This document shows, in pieces, positions 33,199 through 46,053 of a stretch of 64,000 nucleotides of DNA. The position numbers were made by a program, and so were the translations under genes. A model generated the notes under the pieces. It was given only the letters and a program-made list of their open reading frames with translations. It searched no databases and was not told the DNA's origin. The first letter of the stretch is position 1. Each line of letters opens with the position of its first letter. The stretch comes from Jacaranda mimosifolia (Eukaryota > Streptophyta > Magnoliopsida > Lamiales > Bignoniaceae), in contig CM032132.1 of the NCBI GenBank assembly GCA_018894105.1, positions 28,013,379-28,077,378 of the forward strand, written 5' to 3'.

Positions 33199-36100
33199 TG
33201 TAGCGCCTCCTCTCGGGATAACACCTAAGCTAAGGCACTATTCTAGTTCATTCCTTAAGCATGCATCAATAAAATCAATAGACCCATAAAATTTTTCACA
33301 AATTCTCAACAATAACATCAACAACATCACAACCTTACAACATGCATAATCCAAATACGGAAGCTGTATCGAAGTGCTAAATACCATAATGAGAAGTTCA
33401 ACAACATTCAAACCAAAAGGTCGTCACTAGTACCAAGATTCATACTTATAAACCACGAGTATATCAGTAATCATAACATATTACAACATCTCTAAACAAA
33501 ACAACCCAAAGCGCAGTCATACATACATATACATAAATAGGCTCCAGTACAACCATCTCTACCAGATTTGTCAGTCCTCATGTCCTCATGTCTCATACCT
33601 GTCTGAGTAAAGACGAGTAATACACGAGGGTGAGTCATAAGGACTCAGTGAGGATAGCATAAAGCAATACATGACCAGTCGAAAATCAAGGTACACAGAT
33701 AACAATCAATGATAGTTTAGCATAAGAACAAGTCATTGCCAAAAGGAAACATCAAAGAAACCAAGTTGCTAACAATTGTTAGGTTGGAAGCTGTGACCGT
33801 CGGCTCTATGGCCTATTCGTCTCAACCGATCCTGCTCGGGAGGTTTAAGGACATCTCAACCGATCACAGTCAGGAGGTATAAATATGGCTCGTTTGCCCG
33901 GAACATCAGCCCGATCTAGACTGGGATACCACTCCAGCCTTATTGCTCCATGAGCATAATACAATTACAAGAATTGCAAACCCAAACACATATGCAAGTC
34001 AATAAACCAAATACAACATGCATATCGGAACATCCTTGTGCCTCCATAATAGTTCAATAATAGTTCAGTAAACAATCAGTTCAGTAGCTTGAGCATGACA
34101 GCTGGGCAATAATAGTAGCTCAAGCATAATAGCTTGGCAATAACAGTAGCTCAAGCATAATAGCTTGGCAAGGCACTCTGCCCAACAGTTCTCCTATACA
34201 CATAACTTTCAATTTGATCAATCAATTGCCAACATGGTAGAACAATGAACTTTACAATACAATTCTAATAATGCTATCATGGTAACCCACAATACATGGT
34301 ATGGGTTCAATTCGAACAATAACATACGAAATGATAAAATGTTTATGGCGAGAATAGTAACAATTGATTGATTCAAAATAGTTTTGATACACGATTGACA
34401 CAGTACGATTCTCAGGTTCAACGATTAATAGTATTCCATAAACGATAATCAAGTCATTGGAACCTCACAAGGTTCAATCACAATAAATGGTATCGATAGT
34501 CAAGATAATAGAACCTCACAAGGTTCAGAAATCAATGATAAACAATAACGATAATCAAGATAATAGAACCTCACAGGGTTCAGATAGCAACAATAAATGA
34601 TATTGATAATCAAGTTAATAGAACCTCACAGGGTTCAGAAATCAACGATAAACGATAACGATAGTCAAGACAATAGAACCTCACATGGTTCAAATAGCAA
34701 CAATAAACAATATCGATAATCAAGTCAATAGAACCTCACAGGGTTCAGAAATCAATGATAAACGATAACGATAGTCAAGACAATAGAACCTCACAAGGTT
34801 CAGATAGCAACAATAAACGATATCGATAATAAAGTCAATAGAACCTCACAGGGTTAAGAAATCAACAATAAACAATGGTCAAGTCAGATGTCAAGCGATA
34901 GAACCTCACAGGGTTCAACAGATAACCAACATAAAAAACGATAGCAAAGATAGGTAACAGATCAACTGAACCTCACAGGGCTCAATCACAATAACATTGC
35001 TTTACTCAAACAAGTACCAAAGCAGTAGATCCTCACCTTAATCACGCCTACGGTGCGGTCAGACTCTACTGGTCCTCAGGGTCAAATCCTCTGTCACCTA
35101 TTCAAAAGGGTAACCTTATATTAAAATCCTTGTTCAACCGTAATGATCACTAACACTTCGAATCATACCAACCACAACCCCAAATTTGAGCGATTATCCT
35201 ATTGATACATTGGTTAGGGTTTGATTCGATATTACTGCCCTAGACATACTATTAGTATTGGATATATAGACAGGGTTTGCTTGTACATATAGTTTCATAA
35301 TGATACTCGATATTGATCATAATAATCCAGTTATCAATAAAAATCCAAGCTTTTGTCGATTAAATCCCGATTACATAAAATTAGGGTTTCCTACACTTAG
35401 TATGCTATATAATCTATAGTTTACATGAAATAATACCATTTTGGATTCACAAGGCCCATTTAATCGATCAAAGGTGTTCAATTTTCATGCATGAGTGTTC
35501 TGATCGACCAATTCCATCATAATATACGGTAATACTAGGTTTCACGATGATCAAAATGTATAAACATATACATGTAATTGCATACACCAACGATATCGTT
35601 ATATACCAATATCTCACTAATGAAGAAAAATCTCCACGATCAGACCACATGCATGTGTTCATCGCGACGAGGCGATGATTCTGCCTAGTCACTGCCACTG
35701 CGCCGCCGCCGCTAGAAAGTTCAACTCCACCACCAGAAGATGCTCCTCGCCGAGAGCTTTCCAATGGTACCCTTGGTTTTCTGTTTCTCCACCAAAAAAG
35801 GGGTTAACCATCGCCTTAAAGTTTCCAAAACCACCTATCTCCGCCGCTGGTTTCAACTATCGCCGCCGCGTTTTGTAGCCATGCAAGGCTTCTATTCGAG
35901 TCTCTTCATTGTGAACTACCCAAAACCACCTTCAGATTCGCCGTCAGACACAAGGAAGCTTGAAACCCAGTTGCCGTCGTGAACCTCTTCTCTCGGTCTC
36001 CTCCACCGTACCTCTCCGGTACTAGTCGTTCGTCGTGTCTATAGGTGTCGTTGGAGTGCTGGAGGTAAGGAGAGTTTAGTTGTGGTGTTGGTTCGGAGGT

Positions 36101-36437
36101 TAATGGTGTCGCCGGTGGTGTGGATGGTTGGCCGTGGAGGAAGAAAGAAAGAAAAAGGAGAAAGAAGAAAAGGGAAGAAGAAAAATGGGAAGAAATCTGT
36201 TGCTACCCATTTGATTTTTTGAAAAAAAGATCCAATTTTTCCCTTTTTTCAATTTTGTCCCTAGGAAACTTAAGTTGCACAATTGAGTCCCCATAGTTTC
36301 AATTAAACAAAATTGGGTATATAAAAATTATAATTTGACCACAAGTTTGTAAAATAATTAATAAATAAAATTCATAAAAATTCAAATAATGATAATATAC
36401 ATATAAATGAAATCATAAAAATTTCTAGGGTGTTACA
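33199..36437 (-). mobile_element. Solo LTR 2 of the same Ty3-type family
   Basis: A 3,239-bp unit with ends tgtagcgcc...gggtgttaca is flanked by a perfect duplication atatt (33,194-33,198 and 36,438-36,442). Its terminus and the phrase ctcgccgagagctttcc (about 35,749) match solo LTR 1. No gag or pol and no second LTR. Minus orientation is inferred from the TGTAACACCC-like start and its similarity to solo LTR 1. Short open frames inside it are not supported as genes. Confidence 0.85.
34460..34990 (+). repeat. Minisatellite inside solo LTR 2
   Basis: About ten copies of a unit of about 57-60 bp with core 'gaacctcacagggttcag' plus 'aacgata...atcaagtcaata'. Two variant units alternate ('aaatcaacgata...' and 'atagcaacaata...'), giving a higher-order period of about 115 bp. 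Confidence 0.85.
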
Positions 36438-36606
36438 ATATTAATTAATGAAGTTAGTAAAATTATCAAAAACAATTCAATAACTTTCATAAATTTAAAT
36501 TTAAAATATTCTAACTTACATTAAATAAATATTCAATTTTTTCATATATTGTAAATTAAAAAAAAATTATTGCTTAAAAAATTTCAAAAATATTTAAAAG
36601 TATTTG

Positions 36607-37236
36607 AAAAAACTAAATTAAATATTTCTTTTCCAAATATGAGAAAAATTATAATTTATATTTAATAATTTTTCATGTTTGGAAATTCATTTAGCTATTA
36701 ACTTGTTAAATTTTTTGTTATTTTTAAGAATTACTTAATTTAAAAGTAATTTTTAAAAATTATAATTTATCATTTTTTGTTATAAATTAAAATTAAAAAT
36801 TACAATTTTTTGTTATTTTTAAATTTATAATTTTAGATTTTATATTTTAAATTTAGTTATTATAAATTTGAAATAAATTTTTAATTTTTTTTTTTAATTT
36901 TTTATCATAATAAAAAGTTAACTAATTTTTAAATTTTTTGTCATTTTTAAATTTTCTATTAGTTTTAAGTTATAATTAAAGATAATGAAATTGAAAATAA
37001 GTTTTTAATTTAAATTTAAAATTAAAAACCATTCCAAATTTTAAATATAATTAAAATATATTTAGATTAAAAATATCATTAAAATTTTAAAATCTATTTC
37101 TAAATTAACTAATTTTTAAAAATAATAAAAAATTTAACAAGTTAATAACTAAATAAAATTTCAAACATGAAAAATTATCAAAATTAAATTATATTTTTTA
37201 TCATATTTGGAAAAGAAATATTTAATTTAGTTTTTT
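36607..37236. mobile_element. Foldback/MITE-like element with about 140-bp inverted arms
   Basis: The left arm (36,607-about 36,750) starts aaaaaactaaattaaatatt. The right arm (about 37,095-37,236) is its inverted complement, with the landmarks cttttccaaatatga, ttttcatgtttg and ttaacttgttaaatttttt matching in order. The centre is AT-rich and may extend the stem. No coding sequence. The long arms allow a large hairpin. Confidence 0.75.
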
Positions 37237-38679
37237 AAACGGTTAATTGACCTTAAATCCCCAAATCTAACTGTACTTTTGTGTTCAGTCCCCACATGTT
37301 TTTCTTTGTCGAGACTCCCTATTTCAAAATTAAACTTTGAGTTAACTTCCCACTTGTGTGAAAAATACTAAAATGCCCATATCTTCAATTTAAAATCACA
37401 AAAACCCTAACATTCTTTTCATCTTTCACATTTTCTTTTCCTTTTTTTTCCCTCCATTTTTATTCTTATTACTGTCATTCGCCAAGAAAAGAAGAAGACT
37501 GTTGTTCTCATTACTGTTATTCTTTTTTCTATTTTTCCTCCATTTCTATTCTTCATTTCACGTTTTCTCTTCTTTCTCTCATTTCTCAACTTTTCATCTG
37601 CAATTGTTGTTGCCCAAGAGAAGACTTTCAATTTTGCCCATATTTTCAAGAATTGGATAAGGTATTTCACTTTATCAAGAAGCTATTTTATTTTCATAGA
37701 GATTTTATGGTTGTGAGGTTGAGAAACAATTTCTTAAATTTGTTTGTTTTGCTTGTCATTTTAGTTAATGCACATTGGTTTAGCTTTTTAAGAACCTTAA
37801 TTTGATAGTCATCTATTTTTTATTTTCACAGAGATTTTTTGGTTGTGAGATTAAAAGAAATTCTTAAATTTGTTTGTGTTTCTTGTCATTTTAGTTAATG
37901 CATATCGGTTTTGTTTTTTAGGAACCCTAATTTGATTATCATATATTTAATTTCACATATTCCAAATTATCATTTTAGTAACTAATTCAATATTGTGTGT
38001 AAGCAATTATAGTACCAAAATGCAAACTTTCAATACTTTCTAATTGTGTTTGTAGTAACCTAAACCTTAATTATATATGTTAAAATGTTCACATCTTTTT
38101 GTTTATATTTAGTTTCAGTTATGCAGTTGATGATTATACATTCTATATTTTGCAGGATAAAAATGAGGAAATTATAGTTCCGATGGAGGTAGGATTTGTG
38201 GAGGGCAACAATTTTGACCCATGAGCACAATTTGCTCCATTCTATGTTGATGTTTGGATGGTTATTATTAGGACAATTTAGTATTCATATTGAGTATTTG
38301 GATGACGAGATGAGATGTTTCTAATTTGTAAAGTAATTTGAATAATATGGATGTTCATTATTTAGATATACAGATGCTCGTCATATACACTAAAATTAAG
38401 AAAAAATTTCAAATGAAAATTGATATGAATATGAATATTGTTACTAAGGTATGTGTTATAAATTGTTGATACATTAGTAATTTTCAAGGCATATATAATA
38501 TTATATATGCATACCAATACTAATAATTTCTATGCAACATTAACAAGTTAAATTCGGCCATAAGAAAAAGCAACTATAAAAACACTCTACAGACATACTA
38601 GATTATGAAATCACGTATAATATATCTCGAATCAAGTATTAAAATTAAAAAAAGGTCTTATTTTCTCAGTCTGTGGTAC
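37237..38679. other. AT-rich DNA, no gene recognised
   Basis: It includes a polypyrimidine stretch (about 37,410-37,600) with 'aaaccctaac' before it, like the leader of a plant transcript, and a near-duplicate pair of about 120 bp (about 37,685-37,800 and 37,825-37,930, both 'agagattt..tggttgtgag'). No protein domain is visible. It might be internal sequence of a DNA transposon. Confidence 0.4.
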
Positions 38680-41600
38680 CAATCTTAATTAATACATTAA
38701 AAATTAAGCTGAATTTAATTATTTAAGTTATTTTTTGATGATCAAACCACTATTTTTTAGTCCTACAATAGATATACTCATGATATATTGTTAGCTTTCT
38801 GATGGTGATATCAAAATGACACATTTACCACATAGATCAATGCTTCACACTAGTATAAATAAGAACACAAATGATTGGATATAGGTATTTGTGTTCCCAA
38901 TCATTTGCACATATACTACCATGACCATTACTTGAATAAAAGATGATTTTATTGCATTAGTGGGTCTTCTATGTTATTTCATGTATTGAATTGGCGTAAA
39001 TTCAACCAAAGAAAAAGAAAGTACAAATTCACTCCAAATGAGTACAGAACAAGGCGATTTCAATACAAAAATATCAAAATTTAGTATTTTTTTGGTCTAT
39101 TTTTAGTATTTTTCTTAGAACATAAGAGATTTAATTGAACTTAATTAGATAAGCCATTGGATTCATTTGGCTCATGCATAAATGATTTTATACTAGTATG
39201 AATGAGAGCACAAGTGGTTAGATATGGGTGTTTGTGTTCCCAACTATTTCAACATGTACTATCATGAGCATTATTTGAAGAAAAGATGATTTAGTTGCAC
39301 TAGAGTCTCTTATGTGTTGTTCCACTCATCAAATTGAGCCTAAACTCAGTCTTTACGAAAGCAAGTAAAAAAAACACGCAAAATAAACACACAAATAGGG
39401 TGAATTCAATACATAAATGCAATTTTGAAATACATAAATGCCAAAACTGGATACTTTTTTGTGGATTTTTAGTATCATTCTCAGCACATAAGGGATCAAG
39501 TTTAATTCAGCCTAATCTAGCCATTGCATGATCATAAGACCATGACGTATTAGTCCTAGAACTCATATAGTCATGATAGATTCAGTGGTTTTTCGATGAT
39601 GGTGTTGAAAGGATTCATTTGGCTCATGCATTAATGGTTTATACTACTATAAATGAGAGCGCAAGTGGTTGGATGCAGGTGTTTGAGTTCTCAACCACTT
39701 CAACAAGCCTATCATGATCATTTCTTCAACAAACCACGATTTTGTCATGTTATAGTATCTTATGTATTGTTCCATGCATCGAATTGAGCCTCATCTCAGC
39801 CGTTGGAAAAGTAAGTACAGAAACACGCACAACATGTACACAATATTTACAAATTAAGCACACAAACGCAATTATGGAGCATATAAATGCCAATAGTGGC
39901 TACTTTTTCCAAATGTTTTATGTCATTCTCAACACATAAGTGAATGAATTCAATTCGGCCTAATTTGTCCATTGCATGATCATAAGACCATGGCGTATTA
40001 GTCTTAGGACTCATATAGTCATGATAGTTCCAGTGGTTTTCGATAGAGGTATCGGGAGAATTCATTTAGCTAATGCATTAATGGTTTATACTATTATAAA
40101 TGAGAATGCAAGTTTAGATGTGGGTGTTTGAGTTCCCAACCATTTCAACATATACTATTATGATTATTTCTTCAACAGACCACGATTTTGTCGCATTATG
40201 ATGTCCTATGTGTTAGTCCATGCATCGAATTGAGCCTCATCTCTGCCCTTGGAAAAGTAAGTACAGAAACACGCATAAAAAGTACACAACATTTATAAAT
40301 TAAGTACATAAACACAGTTATGGAGTACATAAATACCAATATTGGGTACTTTTTTTCTTGATTTTTGGTATCATTCTCAGTACATAAGGGACCAAGTTTA
40401 ATTCGGCCTAATCTGGCCATTGTATAATCATAAGACCATGGCGTATTAGTCTTAGGACTCATATAGTCATGATAGATTTAGTGGTTTCCAATGGTGGTGT
40501 CGAGAGGACTTATTTAGCCCATGCATTAATGGTTTATACTACTATAAATGAGAGCGCAAGTGGTTGGATGCGGTTGCTTGAGTTCCCAACCATACACGTA
40601 CTATCACAACCGTATTTTCAACAAACCATAGTTTTGTCGCATTATGGTGTCTTATTTGTTGTTCCATGCATCGAATTGAGCCTCATCTTGGCCTTTGGAA
40701 AAGCAAGTACAAAAACACATACAACAAGTACAAAACATTTACAAATTAAGTATATAAACACAGTTATGGAGTACATAAATGTCAATATTGGGTAGTTTTT
40801 TTGGATTTCTAGTATCATTCTCAGCACATAAGGGACTGAGTTCAATTCACCCTAATCTAGCTATTGCATGATCATAAGACCATAGCGTATTAGTCCTAGG
40901 ACTCATGTAGTCAAATAGGTTCAGTGGTTTTTGATGGTGGTGTTGGAAGGATTCATTTGGCTCATGCATCAATAGTTTATACTACTATAAATGAGAGTGC
41001 AAGTGATTGAATGTGGGTGTTTGAGTTCCCAACTATTTCAACAGGTACTATGACCACCATTTCTTCAACAAAATATGGTTTTATCTTGTTAGTATGTCTT
41101 ATGATTGTTCCACGCATCGAATTGAGCCTCAACTCGGCCTTTTTAAAAGGAAATATAGTGTTCCGACTTGTAGTTCTTCTTTTTCCTTTTGACTTTCTTT
41201 CAGAATTGACTTATCACCTAAGAATTGTTCCAATGGTGAAAGGTCAAACACACGCATAATAGGTACACAACATTGGCAAATTAAGTACATAAACATAGTT
41301 TTTGAGTACGAAAATGCCAATACTAAGTACTTTTCTGTGGATTTCTGGTATCATTCTTAGCACATAAGGGATCGAGTTTAATTCAATTTAATATGGCAAT
41401 TGCATGATCATAAGACCATAGAATATTAGTCATATGACTCATATAGTCATGATAGGTTTACTGGTTTTCAATGGTGGTGTCGGGATGATTTGTTTAGCTC
41501 ATGCATTAATAGTTTATACTACTTTGAATAAGAGTACAAGTGGTTGAATGTGTGGGATGTGGGTCTTTGTGTTCGCAACTATTCTAACACATACTATCAT

Positions 41601-42540
41601 AACCACGTATTCGACAAATCATGCATTTAAAGTTATCATGACCACATTAATAGTTTATACTACTTTGAATAAGAGCTCAAGTGGTTGAATGTGTGGGATG
41701 TGGGTCTTTGTGTTCCCAACCATTCCAGCACATACTATCATAACCACATATTCGACAAATCATGCATGTGTTGTTCCATGCGTCGATTGAGGTTAAAATC
41801 GGTCTTTGAAAAAGCAAGTACAAAATCCCTTATCACAAGTACACAACATATACAAACCGATTGCATAAACCCTATCCCCAAGTATATAAGTATCAAAACT
41901 ACGTATTTTTTTCCAAATTTTCGGTATCGTTCTCAGCGCATGAGGGAACGTTCTCCATTCGGCCTAATTTGCTCATTTCATGATCATCAGACCACAAAGT
42001 ATGATCATAAGGAGTCATTTGGTAATGATAGGTTTTGTGGTGTAGGAGAGAGGTGTCAGAGTGATTCATTTGCCACATGTGTAAGGGATTTATATTAGGA
42101 AGAATGATGTCACAAGTGGCCGAATATGGGTCTTTGTGTTTCCAACTATTCTAACACATACTATCATGATCATATATTTGATAAATCTTGCATCTGAAGT
42201 TAGGGTTACCAATGTGTTGTTTCACACATCGATTGAGGTTAAAATTGGCATTTGGAAAAGCAAGTACAAAATCCCTTACCACAAGTACACAACATATACA
42301 AATTGAGTACAAAAACTCTATCCCCAAGTACATAAGTGCTAAAATTGGGTACTTTTTCCTAGATTTTCAGTATTATTCTCAATGCATGAGGGAACGTTCT
42401 CTATTCTGCCTAATCTGCCCATTTCATGATCATCAGACCACAAAGTATGATCAAAATATTTCATTGGGTACTTTTTCCGTATATAAAGTATCATTTTTAA
42501 CAAAAAAAAATGGTATTTTTATCTGCATTTTAAGTATCCA
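38680..42540 (+). repeat. Tandem array A, unit about 445 bp
   Basis: About eight diverged head-to-tail copies. The anchor 'gag.gcaagtggttg' falls near 39,208, 39,656, 40,103, 40,552, 40,996, 41,529, 41,673 and 42,105. Spacing is 444-449 bp except for a copy with an insert of about 85 bp (41,160-41,250) and a short local duplication. Each unit carries 'catgatcataagaccat', 'cat.gaattgagcctcatct', and runs of 'agtacataaa' and 'aagtacacaaca' words. No unit has a conserved open frame, so it is non-coding. Confidence 0.9.
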
Positions 42541-44000
42541 ATAGACTTGGTAATGTGTCTAAAAAACGTGATACGTTGCACTACATGCAATACCAAACAT
42601 TCCAACACGTACTATATTTTATTAGGTTGCTCCACACATTGAATTGAGGTTAAAACCGTTCTTTGTAAAAGCAAGTACAGAAGTCCTGATTGTAAGCATA
42701 CAAAAAATGCAGTTTCAGTACATAAACGGATGTCTAAAGTACATAAGTTCCTAAAATGGGTGCTTTTTTCCCGCATATCAAGTATCATTTTTAACAAACA
42801 AAAAAAATAGTATTTTTATCTATATTTAAGGCATCCAACATATTTGGTAACATATTTAAAAAATGTGATACATTTCACTACATGCAATACCAAACATTCC
42901 AACACGTATTATATTTTATTGGATTGCCTCGCACATTAAATTAAGGTTAAAATCATTCTTTGTAAAAGTAAGTACAGAAGCCCTGATTGTAAGTACACAA
43001 CAAGTGCAGTTTCAGTACATAAACGGATGTCTGAAGTACATAAGTGCCTAAAATGGTATCCAACATTAACTTTAACAAAAAATGATACTTTTATCTGCAT
43101 TTAAGGTATCCAACAGATTTGGTAACGTATCTAAAAAATATGATACATTGCACTACATGCAATACCAAACATTCCAACACGTACTATGTTTTATTGGGTT
43201 GCTCCACACATTGAATTGAGGTTAAAATTGTTCTTTGTAAAAGCAAGTACAGAAGCCCTGATTGTAAGTACACAACAAGTTCAATTTTAGTACATAAACG
43301 TATTTATGAAGTACATAAGTTCCTAAAATGGTTTTTTTTTTCTGCATATTAGTATCATTTTTAATAGAAAACAGTAATTTTATCTACATTTAAGGTATCC
43401 AATAGAGTTGGTAACATATCTGAAAAACGTGATATATTGCACTACATGCAATAACAAACATTCCAACACATACTATGTTTTATTGGGTTTATCCACACAT
43501 TGAATTGAGATTAAAATCATTCATTGTAAAAACAAGTATAGAAGCCCAAATTGTAAGTACACAATAAGTGCAATTTCAGTACATAAACAGATGTCTGAAG
43601 TACATTAGTGCCTAAAATTGGTATTTTTTTCGCATATTCAATATCATTTTTAACAAAAAATGGTATTTTTATCTGCATTTAAGGTATCCAACATATTTGG
43701 TAATGTATCTAAAAAATATTATACATTGCACTACATGCAATACCAAACATTCTAACACATACTACATTTTATTGGGTTGCTCCACACATTAAATTGAGGT
43801 TAAAATTGTTCTTTGTAAAAGCAAGTATAGAAGCCCTGATTATAAGTATACAACAAGTGCAATTTCAGTGCATAAACGCATTTATGAAGTACATAAGTGC
43901 CTAAACTGGATATTTTTTTCCGAATATCCAGTATTATTGTAAATAGAAAATGGTATATATATTACATTACAAGCAACACCAAACATCCCAACAAAAGGTC
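42541..44000 (+). repeat. Tandem array B, unit about 287 bp, related to array A
   Basis: Five copies with the anchor 'accaaacattccaacacgtact' near 42,593, 42,891, 43,166, 43,453 and 43,742 (spacing 275-298 bp). Units share with array A the segment 'gaattgaggttaaaa...aaagcaagtacagaa...aagtacacaaca...agtacataa...tatcatt' but lack the 'catgatcataagacc' half. Array B therefore looks like a shortened derivative of A that amplified separately. Confidence 0.88.
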
Positions 44001-46053
44001 AACTAATATTATTACATAATAGTCAAAATACTCTACATATAACGTGTGATTCAAAAAGTAAAAATTAGCAGCTGTCTTGGGTCTCTAAGAACCATCCAAT
44101 CCTTCTTACATTGATTCTATCCCCTTCATGCACTATCTTCCTATAGATTAATAATGAATAAAAAAAATATTAGTTACACAGTAATGACAAGAAGGTATAA
44201 CAAGCATATATATGTAATATAATGGTAAGCAAATATGTCAACAAGGTCAAGCTATTCTAGCTGGTCGTAGCTTCTTTGCATGTACGACGGTTATGCCCGG
44301 TTCTACCACACAGCCACACCTCAATGCCCAAATATCAATTTGAGATGAAAATTTCTATGTCCTTCTATAACCTGGCTGAGTCGCATTAGAGTCATAATCT
44401 AAAAAATGGACATAATATATAGTTCCCCATTGCACATACAACTCCCTAATAGTTGAATTTGAGGTTCTTCCCCACTACCCGACATTTTCAAGCTAAAAAA
44501 TAACAATAATAAAATAACTGCTACTCTTCAAAGATTATACTGCTGCTCTACCATGCGACAATGGAGACAAATTAGGCATGCTTCTTGCTAGTATGTTGTA
44601 GCCAATTGCAGAAAATAAAAAATAAAAAAAAGGAGAAAAAAGCTTCCTTTGGCTGTGGAAAGATGAATAGAAAAGTGGTTTTGGGGATTTTTAAATAAAA
44701 TGCCCTTTTTAAAATACTTTTGAATATTTTGAAACTTTTTACACGACAAAAATAAATTCTTTAATTTATAATATTTAAAAAAATGGATATTTATTTCATC
44801 GAATTTAGAATATTTTAAATTCAAACTTATGACAATTATTATAAAAAATATGATAATTTTTCCATTTTCCTCCTTTCCTCTTTCTTCCCTTTTATAGTTG
44901 ATTTTCCTTCCAAAATAAAGAAATGAACAGTACCAGGTGAAATTTCCCTCCAAAACCTAGTTGTTGATGGTGTACATGTTCTGCACATGCCTTTTTCATT
45001 AACTATTTAATGGAAGTGGGGAGGTGGGACCAAATGTGAGAAAAATTTTAAATTAAGGGGCTAAATGTGATACTCTTGAAATTATTTGGACTTAATTGGA
45101 ATTGGGCCTTTGTTATGGGACCAAAAATGCAATTTTTTCACATATTATATTTTAGTTTTAGCCAATATATTTATATATATATTATATTTTGTTTTTTCAA
45201 AATCTTGGGTTACATAAATAAGACCAACTCAGTCTAGGCCTACCATCAAAATGCTCACGAGAAAATGAATCAAAAGGATTTAACTGCACACCTTCTACCC
45301 CCAACTATTATTCAAACACGTAGTGATATCCATCCATAAATTTCAGAAATTCTTTCAAAAACTTACTAAAATATAACAAAAATATATAAACAAATTGAAT
45401 GTCTCTAGATATAAGCATGCACCTTATCCATATAGATCATGGATGAGGGCCAACCTTCCATATTATCATCATATTTTCGATTTACCTTCTTCTTTTTCAA
45501 ATCAAATGAGATACAAGCATGTGCTTGTCATTTGTTCACAATACGACATGGATTCAAAAAAATGAGGTGGATTCCCGCAATGTCTTGATGTCGGCACCTC
45601 TCCTCGTCAATTCGTATGCATAGTAATAATGTCACGATAAGAGCAAATAGGGTTAAACATGATGAAAGGTGAGAGATACTATCAATTTAGACCATCGAAC
45701 TTAAATATTTCCAAAAAATAAATCATTAAAAAAAATCTTAATATTTACATTTTAAATCATTACATGAATAAAATATATATTTTAAATTATTATATATTAC
45801 TATAACAATAATATATATATAATATAAAAACTTGATGAAATACAATAACAACATAAGACTTTGCCCCAAAATATACATGCAATAAAATATATCTTCCATT
45901 ATATAAAAGTAAACATCTTTTCATTTTTGCGCAATTTCTAAACCCATTATCAAGTATATTTACCTAAAATAATTCCCAAAAGACTTATAAAACTAACATA
46001 ATTTTTATAAGATTATAACAAAAAAGTAAAATAAGGATTTTAAGTTTTAACTT
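44001..46053. other. AT-rich spacer with transposase-like scraps
   Basis: No intact gene. Minus strand 44,278-44,310 encodes CGRTGHNRRTC, like the zinc knuckle near the C-terminus of MULE/FAR1-type transposases, and 44,060-44,130 could encode a short following exon. Segment 44,905-45,138 is an inverted relative of the MITE-like end at 32,681. The rest (45,140-46,050) is AT-rich with nothing recognised. The region ends at the left boundary of the Tat element. Confidence 0.4.
44278..44310 (-). pseudogene. Zinc-knuckle scrap, possible MULE/FAR1-like remnant
   Basis: Eleven residues CGRTGHNRRTC keep the last three ligands (Cys, His, Cys) of a CCHC knuckle; the first Cys is not in frame. The GHNRRTC spelling is common in plant MULE/FAR1-type proteins, but a short match like this can arise by chance. 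Confidence 0.35.

Noticed and set aside
37419..37670. 83-codon Lys/Arg-rich minus-strand frame
   Set aside because: Antisense of a polypyrimidine tract; no domain or gene context.
42188..42544. 118-codon frame and other frames of 60-140 codons over 39-43 kb
   Set aside because: They fall in the tandem arrays, do not persist from unit to unit, and share no recognisable domain.
44588..44953. 121-codon minus-strand frame
   Set aside because: Phe/Lys/Ile-rich translation of AT-rich DNA that overlaps the MITE-like inverted segment; no domain.
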